Assembly (NCBI RefSeq): GCF_035594125.1
Contig: NW_026973739.1
Span: forward strand, 186,001 to 250,000
DNA from: Scylla paramamosain
Lineage: Eukaryota > Arthropoda > Malacostraca > Decapoda > Portunidae
Direction: 5' to 3'
DNA length: 64,000 bases
Shown one piece after another: positions 39,554 to 53,799 of this stretch (position 1 is its first letter; each line of letters opens with the position of its first letter). The notes under the pieces are model-generated. The model was not told the DNA's origin. It saw only the letters and a list, made by a program, of their open reading frames with translations, and ran no database searches. The position numbers were made by a program, and so were the translations under genes.

Positions 39554-39554
<1 letters not shown>
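39070..39554 (+). pseudogene. C-terminal tail and 3' UTR of another non-LTR retrotransposon
   Basis: Frames give EHVSWTRLRI and, at 39137-39361, RLCFCGQVHVIEHCPRTTAL followed by GITTMENLF and a short charged end. The Cys-x-Cys ... His-x4-Cys-Pro pattern is the zinc-knuckle-like C-terminus of many non-LTR pol proteins. AATAAA at 39531 and (GT)n at 39555 would be its 3' end. The upstream part is missing or replaced by (GT)n. Confidence 0.55.

Positions 39555-39639
<85 letters not shown>
39555..39639. repeat. (GT)n microsatellite
   Basis: About 42 GT units immediately after an AATAAA-containing 3' end. Confidence 0.97.
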
Positions 39640-39641
<2 letters not shown>

Positions 39642-39777
39642 ATGAGCCTATACATTCATAAATACATAGAGAAGGAAACAAAAAAAAAATCATAAATAAA
39701 CACGAACTTACTCTACACCTTTCTTTCATTCTTTCGGTGTCTTAGTACTGCAAGCCAGCTGTTACCTGGTTATTAGG

Positions 39778-39780
<3 letters not shown>

Positions 39781-39821
<41 letters not shown>
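39781..39821. repeat. (CT)n microsatellite
   Basis: About 20 CT units. Confidence 0.95.
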
Positions 39822-39822
<1 letters not shown>

Positions 39823-39932
39823 ACAAAATATTATGAACTTTCCATTCTAGATAGATTAATGAAAAAGAAATATGCATTTAAGAATAGTTACCATGATGCA
39901 GCAATAAGCTGCATCATGGTATATATATACTC

Positions 39933-40100
<168 letters not shown>

Positions 40101-40267
40101 TTACATTACAGGGTAACTATCGTCTGACCATTTTGAATTAGGCGTTTGGGCGTTGTCATTTACATTTTTTTTTCCGACCTGCGGCTCTGCCACATTTACA
40201 CCAAGGCACACCTCATATCAGGTGCTTCCTACCTCAAAATTAAATGGGGTTGTAGTATAAATACATT

Positions 40268-42650
<2,383 letters not shown>

Positions 42651-42937
42651 ATACTAAAGAAGGCTCGGCCAAAACAGGAACAGACATGATAAAAGCACGA
42701 GGCGGGAACACGTGGTGTACAACTTAGGCACTTAGCGAATCCGCTCAACAAAGAGAGATCGCTCGGATTAAAAAACACCAAAATAGTCACAGGAACCTCT
42801 GTGGGATCACCGCTGTTATCAAATATGTGCTAGGGAGTTGAGCTAGCACAAGTGGTAATGTCCAAACCCAGGGATAATTGCAAACACTGCGTAAAATATT
42901 TCCCAGTATAAAAACAAACTGCCAAGTGCAGAGTAAA
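42651..42937. other. Unassigned spacer
   Basis: About 290 bp between two family A pieces of opposite orientation. No frame or repeat match is seen. Confidence 0.5.
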
Positions 42938-43108
42938 CCTAGTCAAACTCTATCAGCTCTGTCTGTCAACATATACCTTTCCTTCTTGCTGGAAGTTTGC
43001 CTATATTCAGCCTGTTCCTAAAAAGAGTGACCGTTCTAATCCCTCAAACTACCATCCTATTGCTTTAATTTTCTGCCTATCTAAAGCTTTTTGATCTATC
43101 TTCAACAT
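42938..43108 (+). mobile_element. Family A copy A7, left piece
   Basis: Plus-strand RT segment (VKLYQLCLSTYTFPSCWKF, KKSDRSNPSNYHPIALI) ending at CTATCTTCAACA. The uninterrupted family reads CTCAACAGGAAGATTCTTAAA here, and that continuation is found at 61401. The piece is therefore the left half of a copy split by an 18.3-kb insertion. Confidence 0.8.
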
Positions 43109-43780
43109 GAATGTAGCTGCCCAGAGGCAGCTAAAGGATTTTAGACCCACACGGTGACACGAATCGTTTATTGTATTCGGTCAAACCTGAAGACATACAT
43201 AATAAAAATAAGACATGCGTAGCACTACTAACTATTACATACTGTATCAACTTAACGTATCTTTAATTATGAATTATGTTAATTAGGGTAATTAACCCCT
43301 CGTAATGCAGATGTAGAACTCATGTGTTTGGGGTCTTAAGGAGGCCTGTCACCAAGCAACACCTGCGTCTGTATTGTAGAGGTCTGATCTTTCCTGGAGT
43401 AGTCACACCCTAACTCGGTGGCGTTACAAAGAAATCTGTCCCTCCAGGCTTCGTTCCTCCTGGCCTTCGACACCTCACGCCTGTCCGTCTTACTCTTAGG
43501 TCAGCAATAGTTCCTCGGTGACTCATTCCTCTACAGAGATCCCTCTGTGTCTTATCTACCCTTCACGCCATGTCATCAGCTTTACCACGTAAACACAATT
43601 CTCACTACCTCTCTGCAGCTAAGCTCTCCACAGCTAGTTCCTCTCACACATCTTCATTACTGTGATTAACTATCATAATGAATTCAGTTTCATAATCTCT
43701 AATCTAATAACTTAGTTTCCTTAGTGTTACCCATGTTTCATATACTAGTTCACTTCAACTCTCATAACACAGATCATATT
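43109..43780. mobile_element. Unidentified insertion (left part), host of the Polinton
   Basis: Sequence between the family A break and the Polinton end. With 61323-61400 on the other side it makes an insertion of about 750 bp. Its outer ends start TGAATGTAGC and end GGCGATAACA, close to a TG...CA form, with a possible 4-bp AACA duplication, which suggests a solo LTR. It has no coding capacity, and I do not recognise the family. Confidence 0.45.
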
Positions 43781-45020
43781 TGTAGTTGAGAAATTGCCAC
43801 CAGGGTCGCCTATCCTAATATGGCAAGCCATGGAGGTCTCCATTTCATGGGGACCTCCATGGCTTGCCATATTAGGATAGTCGACCCTGGTGGCAATTAC
43901 CCGGAGTGGCGATCCATTTCAGGATGGAGACCCTTTCTGTAAATAGGGTGTTGGGGGATAGGGAAGGAGAGGGGGGTGGAGGATGAGGATCCCACCCCCA
44001 CCCCAGGAGCGAGTCTCTGATGGCATGCCATTTTGCGAATGGGGACCTGATCAAGTTGCGAATGGGGAATTCACGACGGTGACACCAGGGGGGAGCGGGA
44101 CGGTGACGGCGACACTGACGGAGAGGTGGGAGAGTGTGTCCTTATCCTTCGGCGACGATGGAATGACTAAATGAATCAAATGATGGTGGTGGAAAATAAT
44201 TGAATGAAGAGGGAGGGTGGACTGGCGGCCAGACGTGGAAGCCGCACACCACACATGCGTGGTTAGGGGACTCTGACGGCGCTGCCATGGAAGTCGCCCT
44301 TTCACTCATGTGTTCCCTCCGACAGCTCATTTCATTCTAAGGTCGTCGCCACTGGATGGTCAAGGTCGGGCGGAAGGGGAATGGGGTGGGGGAGGCCTGC
44401 ACGTGTCAAGAAAGTGGCAGGTAATGCCGCCAGGCTCCATGCGGCCTTACGCCACCAGGAACCATGCGGGCTTTTTTTTTTTTTGGGGTGGGGGGGGGCG
44501 GGAACGGGAAGTTGAGGGCTATAGACTAGCGCGTGGACGCCACGCGCTAGTCGCCCGTGCGAATCCTGGATGGTCTGGGCGGCGAGACTTGCCATCACGT
44601 GTTCCCTCCGTCATCTCAGTACACCCCCCTCCCCATATGGTCAAGGTCGTCGCGACTGCCTCACGAGGTCCCGTTACCTGCCCATCCTTTTTACCTGGAG
44701 GAAGCGTCTGTGATGACCGGAGCGGGTGGCGGCCGCCTCACACTTTCACCGAATTTTTTTCTTTTTTTTTTGGGTGGGAATGGGAAGTTGAGGGCTATAG
44801 AATGGGCGTTCGCGAGTCCTGGACAGTCTGTACCCTCCTACATCTCAGTACATTCCCCCCTATGGTCAAGGTCGTCGCGACCGCCCCACGTGATCCCTTT
44901 ACCTGTCATCCTTTTACCTGGACGAAGCGTCTGCGATGGTCGGAGCGGGGCGGTTGCCTCTTCCACTTTCTCCAACCACCATCGGCGTGGCTGACGTAAT
45001 ACTTATGCCGGATGGTCGCC

Positions 45021-45073
<53 letters not shown>
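43781..45073. repeat. Left terminal inverted repeat of the Polinton, with internal tandem copies
   Basis: The outermost about 120 bp form a long hairpin (43793-43842 against 43846-43905). About 480 bp absent from the right end follow (43906-44385). From about 44390 to 44760 the sequence is the inverse of 60890-61235, including the hairpin GACTAGCGCGTGG/CCACGCGCTAGTC (44523-44551). A second, diverged copy of the subunit (GTCATCTCAGTACA, TGGTCAAGGTCGTCGCGAC, CTGGAGGAAGCGTCTG) occupies about 44760-44960. The (ATT)n at 45021-45073 mirrors the (AAT)n at 60789-60839. Confidence 0.85.
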
Positions 45074-45234
45074 GCCGGCACGTGTTCCCTCCGATATCTC
45101 AGTACATTCCCCTATGGTCAAGGTCACCGCGACTATCCACGCTGTACCGCTATAATCTCCAGTCTGTCGACTTATATATGTCATGAAAAGGTAAAGTTTA
45201 AAGTCATTGTGTTAGTTGACAGGGTTTAAAAAGC

Positions 45235-46155
45235 ATGTCATTGAGAGATAGTGACGATATATACCTATCTTCTCTTGCATGTGGTAGGTCATTTCCCAAA
45301 AACATAACAACAGAATTTGAAAACAGAATCTTACCCATTCATTTAGACACCGGCAGGGATTATGAAGTCGCCTGTGTAATATCTTATTCCCTAAATATTT
45401 CTACTGCATTATGGAAGGGGATCCAAATTCCAGTATATCGTTTTATGGTCGGGTTAAGCAGTCCGAATTTGATGTGTATGAATATAACATGTATACCTAT
45501 CTACCAGAAAGGAATATCATCTCCAATTTTACCGATAAGAACATACCGGCCATAACTAAGGCGATTAATGGACAGATAGTGAGAGAACTTCAAGGAATCT
45601 TGAATGACTCCTTTAAGATCTATTTCCCTTACTCGGATATCATTTATTATGACCACGACTTGGAGCGGGTCGTTGTGAATAACGCGATTGTCCCTCCTAA
45701 TGACGATCGTATTTACAGTGATATAAGTATAAAATTTGCCTCGCATATAGCTCGCATTCTGGGTTTCAATCCAAATTTTCGCTACACCGTCTACTTTCAA
45801 AGATCTGGCGACGTCATTTCATCTTCCAGCGCGAGCGAAGCTTCCTCCTCATCACCCATAAAATTATTCGCTCAATAAGTACCGCGAGCTGATGCAGGGA
45901 CGGATTATACGTACTTTTATACCGACATCATTTCCCCCACGCGATTTGGTAACCAACTAGTTAATATATTAGACGTCATACCACTCCCCAGCGACAGCAC
46001 CAGTAAAGGTGCGAATTCAATTACGTATAAACCACTTTCTGTATCAACTATAGAGAGTGTGGCCATCAAAATTGCTAATCAAAGAGGCAAACCTATTCAG
46101 TTTGAAGATGGGGAAAACAGTGTTACTTGCGTGTTACATATAACACCACGTTAAC
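45235..46155 (+). pseudogene. Penton/minor-capsid-like Polinton virion protein
   Basis: The start ATG at 45235 opens a frame with DDIYLSSLACGRSFPKNITT and HLDTGRDYEVACVISYS, the typical opening of the Polinton protein in which FPxNT is followed by an EVAL strand. After a frameshift near 45410 the frame 45411-45878 continues (RYTVYFQRSGDV near 45782). An in-frame TAA at 45876 follows, and then the conserved C-terminal module YTYFYTDIISPTRFGNQLV ... SVAIKIANQRGKPIQFEDGE ending at 46155. This module (FVYTDI ... TIEI.I....G.PIPFE.G) is a hallmark of the protein proposed as penton or minor capsid in Polintons/adintoviruses. Length about 305 residues. One frameshift and one stop make it non-functional. 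Confidence 0.75.
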
Positions 46156-46548
46156 TTTGCGTCTCGGACGTAAAGTTTTGAAGAGAATTGATCAAGGTAG
46201 GATAATGGGTGGAGTGGAAGATAATGAAACAGGCAGGTGTTGCTTACTTCCGAGACAAGTCACGCGCCTCGCGACAATCTGCACGGGAAGCTTCAGTGTT
46301 TCCCCGCGCGGCATGGCGGCTGGGACACAAGTGTTGACAATGTTATAGAAAAAAAGAAAAGAAAATGGGTGTTCACTGTGGAACAGCATAGGCGCGGCTT
46401 TTATGTGAAGTGTGTGGGAGATGGCGCACTAATCCATCCTGCCCCTCATGTGTGGAAGACCAGTGTGACTTATGCGAGCGGTGTGGACTTCTGTTTCCAC
46501 ATCCTCCACCAGAACACACCTGCGAAGTTGGGAATCCTGCTTCTTCTG

Positions 46549-46648
46549 GTAAGCATTATTACTTATTTTGGCGGGAATGTGTAATAATAAAGATGAAATG
46601 ACTGTCAATCTTTACAAGTTTGAGCTCTGAGCACATCTTCCTGTACAG
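46549..46648 (+). other. Intron 1 of polB (predicted)
   Basis: Donor G/GTAAGC at 46549, pyrimidine-rich CATCTTCCTGTACAG acceptor ending 46648; 100 nt, phase 1. Confidence 0.65.
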
Positions 46649-46744
46649 GCTCACACTCGATTGAGGTTGAGCAGAACGGCGGCGTAGAAGACACACGTCG
46701 GCGGACGTCGCAAGGCGACATCCCACGCGGAGGCGAGGGAAAAG

Positions 46745-46827
46745 GTGAGAAAAAAAAAAATACTACAAATAATAAATCAATAAATACAGTGCCGCTGCCA
46801 CTACTAATATTCTTTTTCTTTTTTAAG
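46745..46827 (+). other. Intron 2 of polB (predicted)
   Basis: Donor AAAG/GTGAGA at 46745, acceptor TTTTCTTTTTTAAG ending 46827; 83 nt, phase 1. Confidence 0.65.
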
Positions 46828-46911
46828 ACTCGCCACGGCCGGGACCGAGTGGATTATCGGGGGATGTATTCAATTCTTCCGAGACTTCAAGTCCTTCCTT
46901 AACTACACAAG

Positions 46912-46926
46912 GTAAATATCAATTCA

Positions 46927-46970
<44 letters not shown>

Positions 46971-47022
46971 CTGTTGCTGCTACTTCTATTTTTCTTCCCA
47001 GACACGCCACAAGCGTAGGCAG
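46912..47022 (+). other. Intron 3 of polB (predicted), contains (AAT)n
   Basis: Donor CAAG/GTAAAT at 46912. The acceptor GCGTAGGCAG ends at 47022 and keeps the frame open. The nearer acceptor at 47001 (TTTTTCTTCCCAG) has the better pyrimidine tract but leads into TAG at 47016 in the same frame. An (AAT)n of about 45 bp lies inside. Confidence 0.55.
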
Positions 47023-48116
47023 GCCACGATAAGCGCAGCATGGTGGGAGAGTCGGCGGAAGCAGACCTTGATGAGCGCGGAATGGCGGAAGAACCGCGGT
47101 TAATTGACTCGAGGGAAAATTTTATGAGGAGCTTCACCAGACATCAATATGACATACCTGATCATGTAAGCAGAGATCCACTCGGCCTACTTACCGAATA
47201 CAGGGAGTTCTTTATACAGGAAATTAGATCATATTTCACGTCACACGGCTCGCCATTCCCCCCCACCCTGAAAATATTTTCACACATTTCTCTGTTACTA
47301 GTTAGATTCTCTACCTTAGGCGAGGATGAACATCGAGTCATTCATATTGCTTTTAGAGCACGACTGATCACCTATCAAGATGTGCCTGACCTTGTTGATT
47401 TATGGATCCATCAGCTGAACAGTCGGCTGGAAAGCCTTACCAGCGAGACTGAAGGATCTGGTTTTATCATTTCAAGAGTACAGAATTTTTTCATCAACTA
47501 TTGCTTACACGTTGCATGTAGTGGCATAGGAGATTATGTTGCTTATCCTAGAGGCGTGCGAGGTGGGAATAAAATCTTCAATCCTGATGGCCGACATTCA
47601 TCCTGTGTTATTCAGTGTTTGGCGGCTTTCAGACTTCATGCTCGAGGTGTACCTTGGAAAAGAATTCCAAAAATATTACGGAGACGGCATGGCGGAGAGA
47701 AATACGTCACGCACGGAAAAGTAGAGAGTCCAGTGACTTGGGAGAACTTGAGTCAGTTAGAAAGGTTAAATCGCCTGTCTCTGGATGTTTATACACTGAC
47801 CAAAAGCAGTGAGATATACTATTTAACATTATCAAGAAAAGGCTCGCGCAAGTATAAAACTGTAGCCTCACTCCTTTTACTAGGCGGAAGACATATGACG
47901 CTCATTAAAGACGTGGAGAAGCTGCACCGGAAATTGACGAGAAGCTGTCACACCCCAGAGGGTCATCAGTTTTGCAAAATATATTTCAGCTCAGTTCCCA
48001 AGTCTGTCAGTTTGAGCGATCACGAGTGTCACTGCGACTTCACTCAAACTCTTCTCTTTCCAGGTGATGGCGAAAAAGTAAAATTCAAAAATTTTGCTTA
48101 CACCAATCAGCCTGCC

Positions 48117-51100
48117 TTTTTTTTTTTTTTTTATGTAGGAAGGATACTGGCCAAGGGCAACAAAAATCTAATAAAAAAAAATGCCCACTGAAATGCCAGT
48201 CCCATAAAAGGGTCAAAGCAGTGGTCAAAAATTGGTGGATAAGTGTCTTGAAACCTCCTTCTTGAAGGAATTCAAGTCATAGGAAGGTGGAAATACAGAA
48301 GAAGGCAGGGAGTTCCAGAGTTTACCAGAGAAAGGGATGAATCATTGAGAATACTGGTTAACTCATGCGTTAGAGAGATGGACAGAATAGGGGTGAGAGA
48401 AAGAAGAAAGTCTTGTGCAGCGAGGCCGCGGAAGGAGGGGAGGCATGCAGTTAGCAAGATGAGAAGAGCAGTTGGCATGAAAATAGCGGTAGAAGACAGC
48501 TAGATATGCAACATTGCGGCGGTGAGAGAGGGGCTGAAGACAGTCAGTTAGAGGAGAGGAGTTGATGAGACGAAAAGCTTTTGATTCCACCCTGTCTAGA
48601 AGAGCAGTATGAGTGGAACCCCCCCAGACATTTGAAGCATACTCCATACATGGACGGATAAGGCCCTTGTACAGAGTTAGCAGCTGGGGGGGGGGGAGGA
48701 AAACTGGTGGAGACGTCTCAGAACACCTAACTTCATAGAAGCTGTTTTAGATAGAGATGAGATGTGAAGTTTCCAGTTCAGATTATAAGTAAAGGACAGA
48801 CCGAGGATGTTCAGTGTAGAAGAGGGGGATAGTTGAGTGTCATTGAAGAAGAGGGGATAGTTGTCTGGAAGATTGTGTCGAGTTGATAGATGGAGGAATT
48901 GAGTTTTTGAGGCATTGAACAATACCAAGTTTGCTCTGCCACAATCAGAAATTTTAGAAAGATCAGAAGTCAGGCGTTCTGTGGCTTCCCTGCGTGATAT
49001 GTTTACCTCCTGAAGGGTTGGACGTCTATGAAAAGTCGTGGAAAAGTGCAGGGTGGTATCATCAGCATAGGAGTGGATAGGACAAGAAATTTGGTTTAGA
49101 AGATCATTAATGAATAATAAGAAGAGAGTGGGTGACAGGACAGAACCCTGAGGAACACCACTGTTAATAGATTTAGGACAAGAACAGTGACCGTCTACCA
49201 CAGCAGCAATAGAACGGTCAGAAAGGAAACTTGAGATGAAGTTACAGAGAGAAGGATAGAAACCGTAAGAGGGTAGTTTGGAAATCAAAGCTTTGTGCCA
49301 GACTCTATCAAAGGCTTTTGATATATCCAAGGCAACAGCAAAAGTTTCACCAAAGTCTCTAAAAGAGGATGACCAAGACTCAGTAAGGAAAGTCAGAAGA
49401 TCACCAGTAGAGCGGCCTTGACGGAACCCATACTGGCGATCAGATAGAAGGTTGTGAAGTGATAGATGTTTAAGAATCTTCCTGTTGAGGATAGATTCAA
49501 AAACTTTAGATAAGCAGGAAATTAAAGCAATAGGACGTTAGTTTGAGGGATTAGAGCGGTCACCCTTTTTAGGAACAGATTGAATGTAGGCAAACTTCCA
49601 CGAAGAAGGAAAGGTAGATGTTGACAGACAGAGCTGAAAGAGTTTGACTAGGCAAGGTGCAAGCACGGAGGCACAGTTTCGGAGAACAATAGGAGGGACC
49701 CCATCAGGTCCATAAGCCTTCCGAGGGTTTAGACCAGCGAGGGCATGGAAAACATCATTACGAAGAATTTTAATACGTGGCATGAAGTAGTCAGAGGGTG
49801 GAGGAGAGGGAGGAATAAGCCCAGAATCGTCCAAGGTAGAGTTTTTAGCAAAGGTTTGAGCAAAGAGTTCAGCTTTAGAAATAGATGTGATAGCAGTGGT
49901 GCCATCTGGTTGAAGTAGAGGAGGGAAAGAAGAAGCAAAGTTATTGGAGATATTTTTGGCTAGATGCCAGAAATCACGAGGGGAGTTAGATCTTGAAAGG
50001 TTTTGACATTTTCTGTTAATGAAGGAGTTTTTGGCTAGTTGGAGAACAGACTTGGCATGGTTCCAGGAAGAAATATAAAGTGCATGAGATTCTGGTGATG
50101 GAAGGCTTAAGTACCTTTTGTGGGCCACCTCTCTATCATGTATAGCACGAGAACAAGCTGTGTTAAACCAACACTATCACCTCTGTTATGCGCTCAGCAC
50201 ACAAAGACGGGTCTCTGACAAAGAAGCAGTAGTCATTCCAAGGAAAATCAGCAAAATACCTCCTAAGGTATTTTGCTAGTTGGGGGAACTAGCAGAGGCA
50301 AAACGCCAGAGGCACCTTCGCTTAGGGGGATCCTGAGGAGGGATTGGAGTGATAGGACAAGATAAAGATATGAGATTGTGATCGGAGGAGCCCAACGGAG
50401 AAGAAAGGGTGACAGCATAAGCAGAAGGATTAGAGGTCAGGATAAGGTCAAGAATGTTGGGTGTATCTCCAAGACGGTCAGGAATACGAGTAGGGTGTTG
50501 CGCCAATTCCTCTAGGTCATGGAGGATAGCAAAGTTGTAGGCTAGTTCACCAGGATGGTCAGTGAAGGAAGAGGAAAGCCAAAGCTGATGGTGAACATTG
50601 AAGTCTCCAAGAATGGAGATCTCTGCAAAAGGGAAGAGGGTCAGAGGGTGTTGTGCTCCACTTTGGAAGTTAAGTAGTCAAAGAATTTCTTATAGTCAGA
50701 GGAGTTAGGAGAGAGGTATACAGCACAGATAAATTTAGTATGAGAATGACTCTGTAGTAGTAGCCAGATGGTGGAAAACTCGGAAGATTCAAGAGCGTGG
50801 GCACGAGAGCAGGTTAAGTCATTGCGCACATAAACGCAGCATCCAGCTTTGGATCGAAAATGAGGATAGAGAAAGTAGGAGGGAACAGAAAAGGGGCTAC
50901 TGTCAGTTGCTTCAGACACCTGAGTTTCAGTGAGGAAAAGAAGATGAGGTTTAGAAGAGGAGAGATGGTGTTCTACAGATTGGAAATTAGATCTTAGACC
51001 ACGAATGTTGCAGAAGTTAATGAAGAAAAAGTTGAGGGGGGTGTCAAGACACTTAGGGTCGTCGACGGAAAGGCAGTCCGACCTGGGGACATTTATGGTC

Positions 51101-51386
51101 CCCTCCCCAGATGGGGACTCCGAGGCTGGTGTAGGAGTCGCCATGATTTTAAAATTTTTGAGTGAAGGGTGTGTGTGTTATTAGGTGCTTGTAGTTTTGT
51201 GTGGAGGAAGAGAGTTGTCTTTAGAGGGCAGGCTCTGACTACTCCCTTGTGTTGTGAGACACAAAGGGAAACGTTCAGTGAGGTCACAGCTGGGTTTAAT
51301 GATAAGTTCACAGCACCCCCTGAACAGTGCTTTAGACCTCACTGGGATTAATTATCGTTTCGGCAGGTGTCTACTGCCTCCTCCTT
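48117..51386 (-). mobile_element. Family A non-LTR retrotransposon, copy A3, full length, inside polB
   Basis: T-run at 48117-48132 (A-tail), RT and endonuclease on the minus strand, start codon near 51144 (MATPTPASESPSGEG) and full leader to about 51384. It splits the Polinton polymerase gene. At the leader end, the family's terminal 17 bases are repeated as an inverted copy (51369-51386 against 51387-51404). No plain target duplication is visible. Confidence 0.92.
48240..51144 (-). pseudogene. Family A endonuclease-reverse transcriptase in A3, lightly broken
   Basis: Open blocks: 50641-51144 (endonuclease N-terminus, [39 protein letters not shown]), 50276-50506 ([25 protein letters not shown]), 49538-50128 (linker and RT start, NPRKAYGPDGVPP, KKGDRSNPSN), 48677-49330 (RT with DISKAFDRVWHK, INSGVPQGSVLSP, SYADDTTLHFS) and 48272-48647 (C-terminal domain). 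Frameshifts separate them, and a local inverted duplication at 50252-50290 destroys part of the endonuclease-RT linker. With A2 this is the best template for the family's gene: about 970 residues in one ORF. Confidence 0.87.
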
Positions 51387-53799
51387 CAGGAGGAGGCAGT
51401 AGACCTAAGACCTAAGGAGAATAGGAGTGTGATAGCTGAACAAGACCCAATTGGATACTCGTATATCATCATCAATAGGCATGGAAATGTCGTGGAAAAG
51501 AGAAGTTATTTCGGTGAAGATCCCGTGAATAATTTCACTGATAGCCTATCCGAAGCTTGGCGATTCAACAAGGAAAGTGTAGTTAGCTATCCAATTAGCA
51601 TGTCTGCGGAGGATGAAGACCACTTCAAACGTCAGCGTCACTGCGAGCTCTGCCATCAACCCTTTAATGTGAAAACCCCACCTCATAAACATCACGACCA
51701 CTCATTACCACAAAATAATTACAAGGGGGCATTGTGCGAGCGATGTAACCTCCAGTGTCGAGACATGAGGAAATATCTCATCACTCTGGCACATAATATG
51801 AGCTTTGACGTCTCCTTAATCATAAAAGACCTTCACTTGCCAGAGTCGCACGTGGACATCCTTGGCAAGTCAGAATCGCATTTATTGAAAGTAAGGAAGT
51901 AAGGAAGTAAGGAATTGCAGTTTCAGGACACGCTTTCCATTATGAATGCCGGCCTCGGTCATCTCGCTCAGAGTCACGTGCAGGCGGGCTATAGCACGCG
52001 TTATGCCCAGGAAATGGTGAATTACCTCCCCGAGGATGTAAGCGTGTAATTTGCACTCAAAAACAGTTTCTTTGTCATGAGTACATCACCGACCTTGGCC
52101 GCTTAGAAGATCGACAATTGCCACCTCGCGAGGCATTTTATGACACGCTCAAGGGGAAGGCTCTGTCACCTGGAGAATATGAACACGCTCAAAGCGTGTG
52201 GAGTATGACATCCTGTCGCACTTTAGGCAATTACATAAGACTGTATTGTGGGATTGATGTGGGATTATTAGCCGACACATATCTCAAATATAGATCATAC
52301 CTGCATGAATTTTATGGGCTGGACGTGGCACATTACGTGTCACTGTCTTCTTATGCTTATGACGCTTTTTTAAAGTCGACAGGCGTTCAACTTGATCCAC
52401 CTTACGACCCTAACATGTATCACCTGATCAAAAGAAATGTACGAGGAGGCTTTGTAACTTGGGTCAGGCCACACCTGCATTCAAACCACGAACCCGACGG
52501 CGGACCCGGCACCTATGTGTTTTATCTGTACTATAATTCATTATATGCAAGCGTTATGTGTTCCCCCCTGCCTATGGGTGACATCAAAAAACTTTCTCAG
52601 TCAGAGATAGATGATTTTTTTGAAGTTGGCATCCAGAATCATGCGACAGATGGTGACGTCGGTTACTGGCTGCATTTGGACAGCTGTGACGTTTCCCCCG
52701 ACGTGGCTCGGATCACGGACGAGTTCCCTCTGTGCCTCGCACACATGACTATTACAGAAGATGACATCTCGCCGTACAGTAAAAGACTGTTAGAAGCTGA
52801 GGGTCGTAAGCTGGGGAGGAAAAACCGTAAACTCGTGGCCAGTCATAAGGGACTGAAAGATCATCTCATCAGTCTGGAACTGCTGCAACTTTTACTCTCA
52901 CTTGGACTGGAAATACAATGTGTTTATGCTATATATAGCTTCAGACAGGCTCCATACCTGAAATCTTTCATAGAAAGGAACGTCACTCAGCGTAAAAATG
53001 AGACGTGTGCCATTAAAAATCGCATTTGCAAACTGATGTCAAACGCAGTTTATGGCAGATCCATGTTATCTGAAGTGAAGTATGGACTCCAACAGAAATT
53101 AGTGACAAAAAGAAAGTCTTTCCTGAAGTATGCAAGAAATCCATCCTTTAAAAGGGTCCACCAATTAGGCGAGGACCGAGTCATATGTGTCAACAGTAAG
53201 AATACGATTAAAATCAGCCAGCCAAATTACTTGGGATACCATATTTTAGAAATGACAAAGAAGTACATGTACAACTTTTGGTATCATGTCATCAAAGCTA
53301 ATTATGGGGAGAGAGCTAAATTAGCTTATGAAAATAATGACAGTTTTATTTTCAGTCTACACATACCTACAAACTTAAATGATGAACTGAAACATGGACC
53401 CATGGTAAATTTTCTCGACACCAGTAACTTTGCTTCAGATCACCAGTGTTTTAATGGGGAGCGGAAGGGTCAACTAGGCTTGCTGAAATCTGAAACCGAA
53501 TCCACGCTCATCAAAGAGGTGATTATATTAAAGCCAAAGATGTATTCGCTGCTGTTGGAAGATGACAAGCAAGTATCTCGAGGTAAAGGCATTCCAACTC
53601 ACCTTCAGCAAAATGTATTGCATCAGCAGTATAGGGAAACACTTAATAATGTTGCATGTGGGATGGTGAATTGCTATAATATCAGGAATGTGAAAGGACA
53701 AATTTGTACCACTCGTATGCGAAAGCGTACGTTGTCACATTTTGACGACAAGCGCTTTCACGTCGATGGCTATACCTCAAGGGCGAATTATCACCCCGA

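Noticed and set aside
44310..44999. 229-residue ORF in the left Polinton TIR
   Set aside because: It crosses tandem TIR subrepeats and T-runs, has no domain, and its composition follows the repeat; overlapping frames are equally open.
45501..45800. Minus-strand 99-residue ORF within the penton-like gene
   Set aside because: Antisense shadow of the better-supported plus-strand capsid protein.
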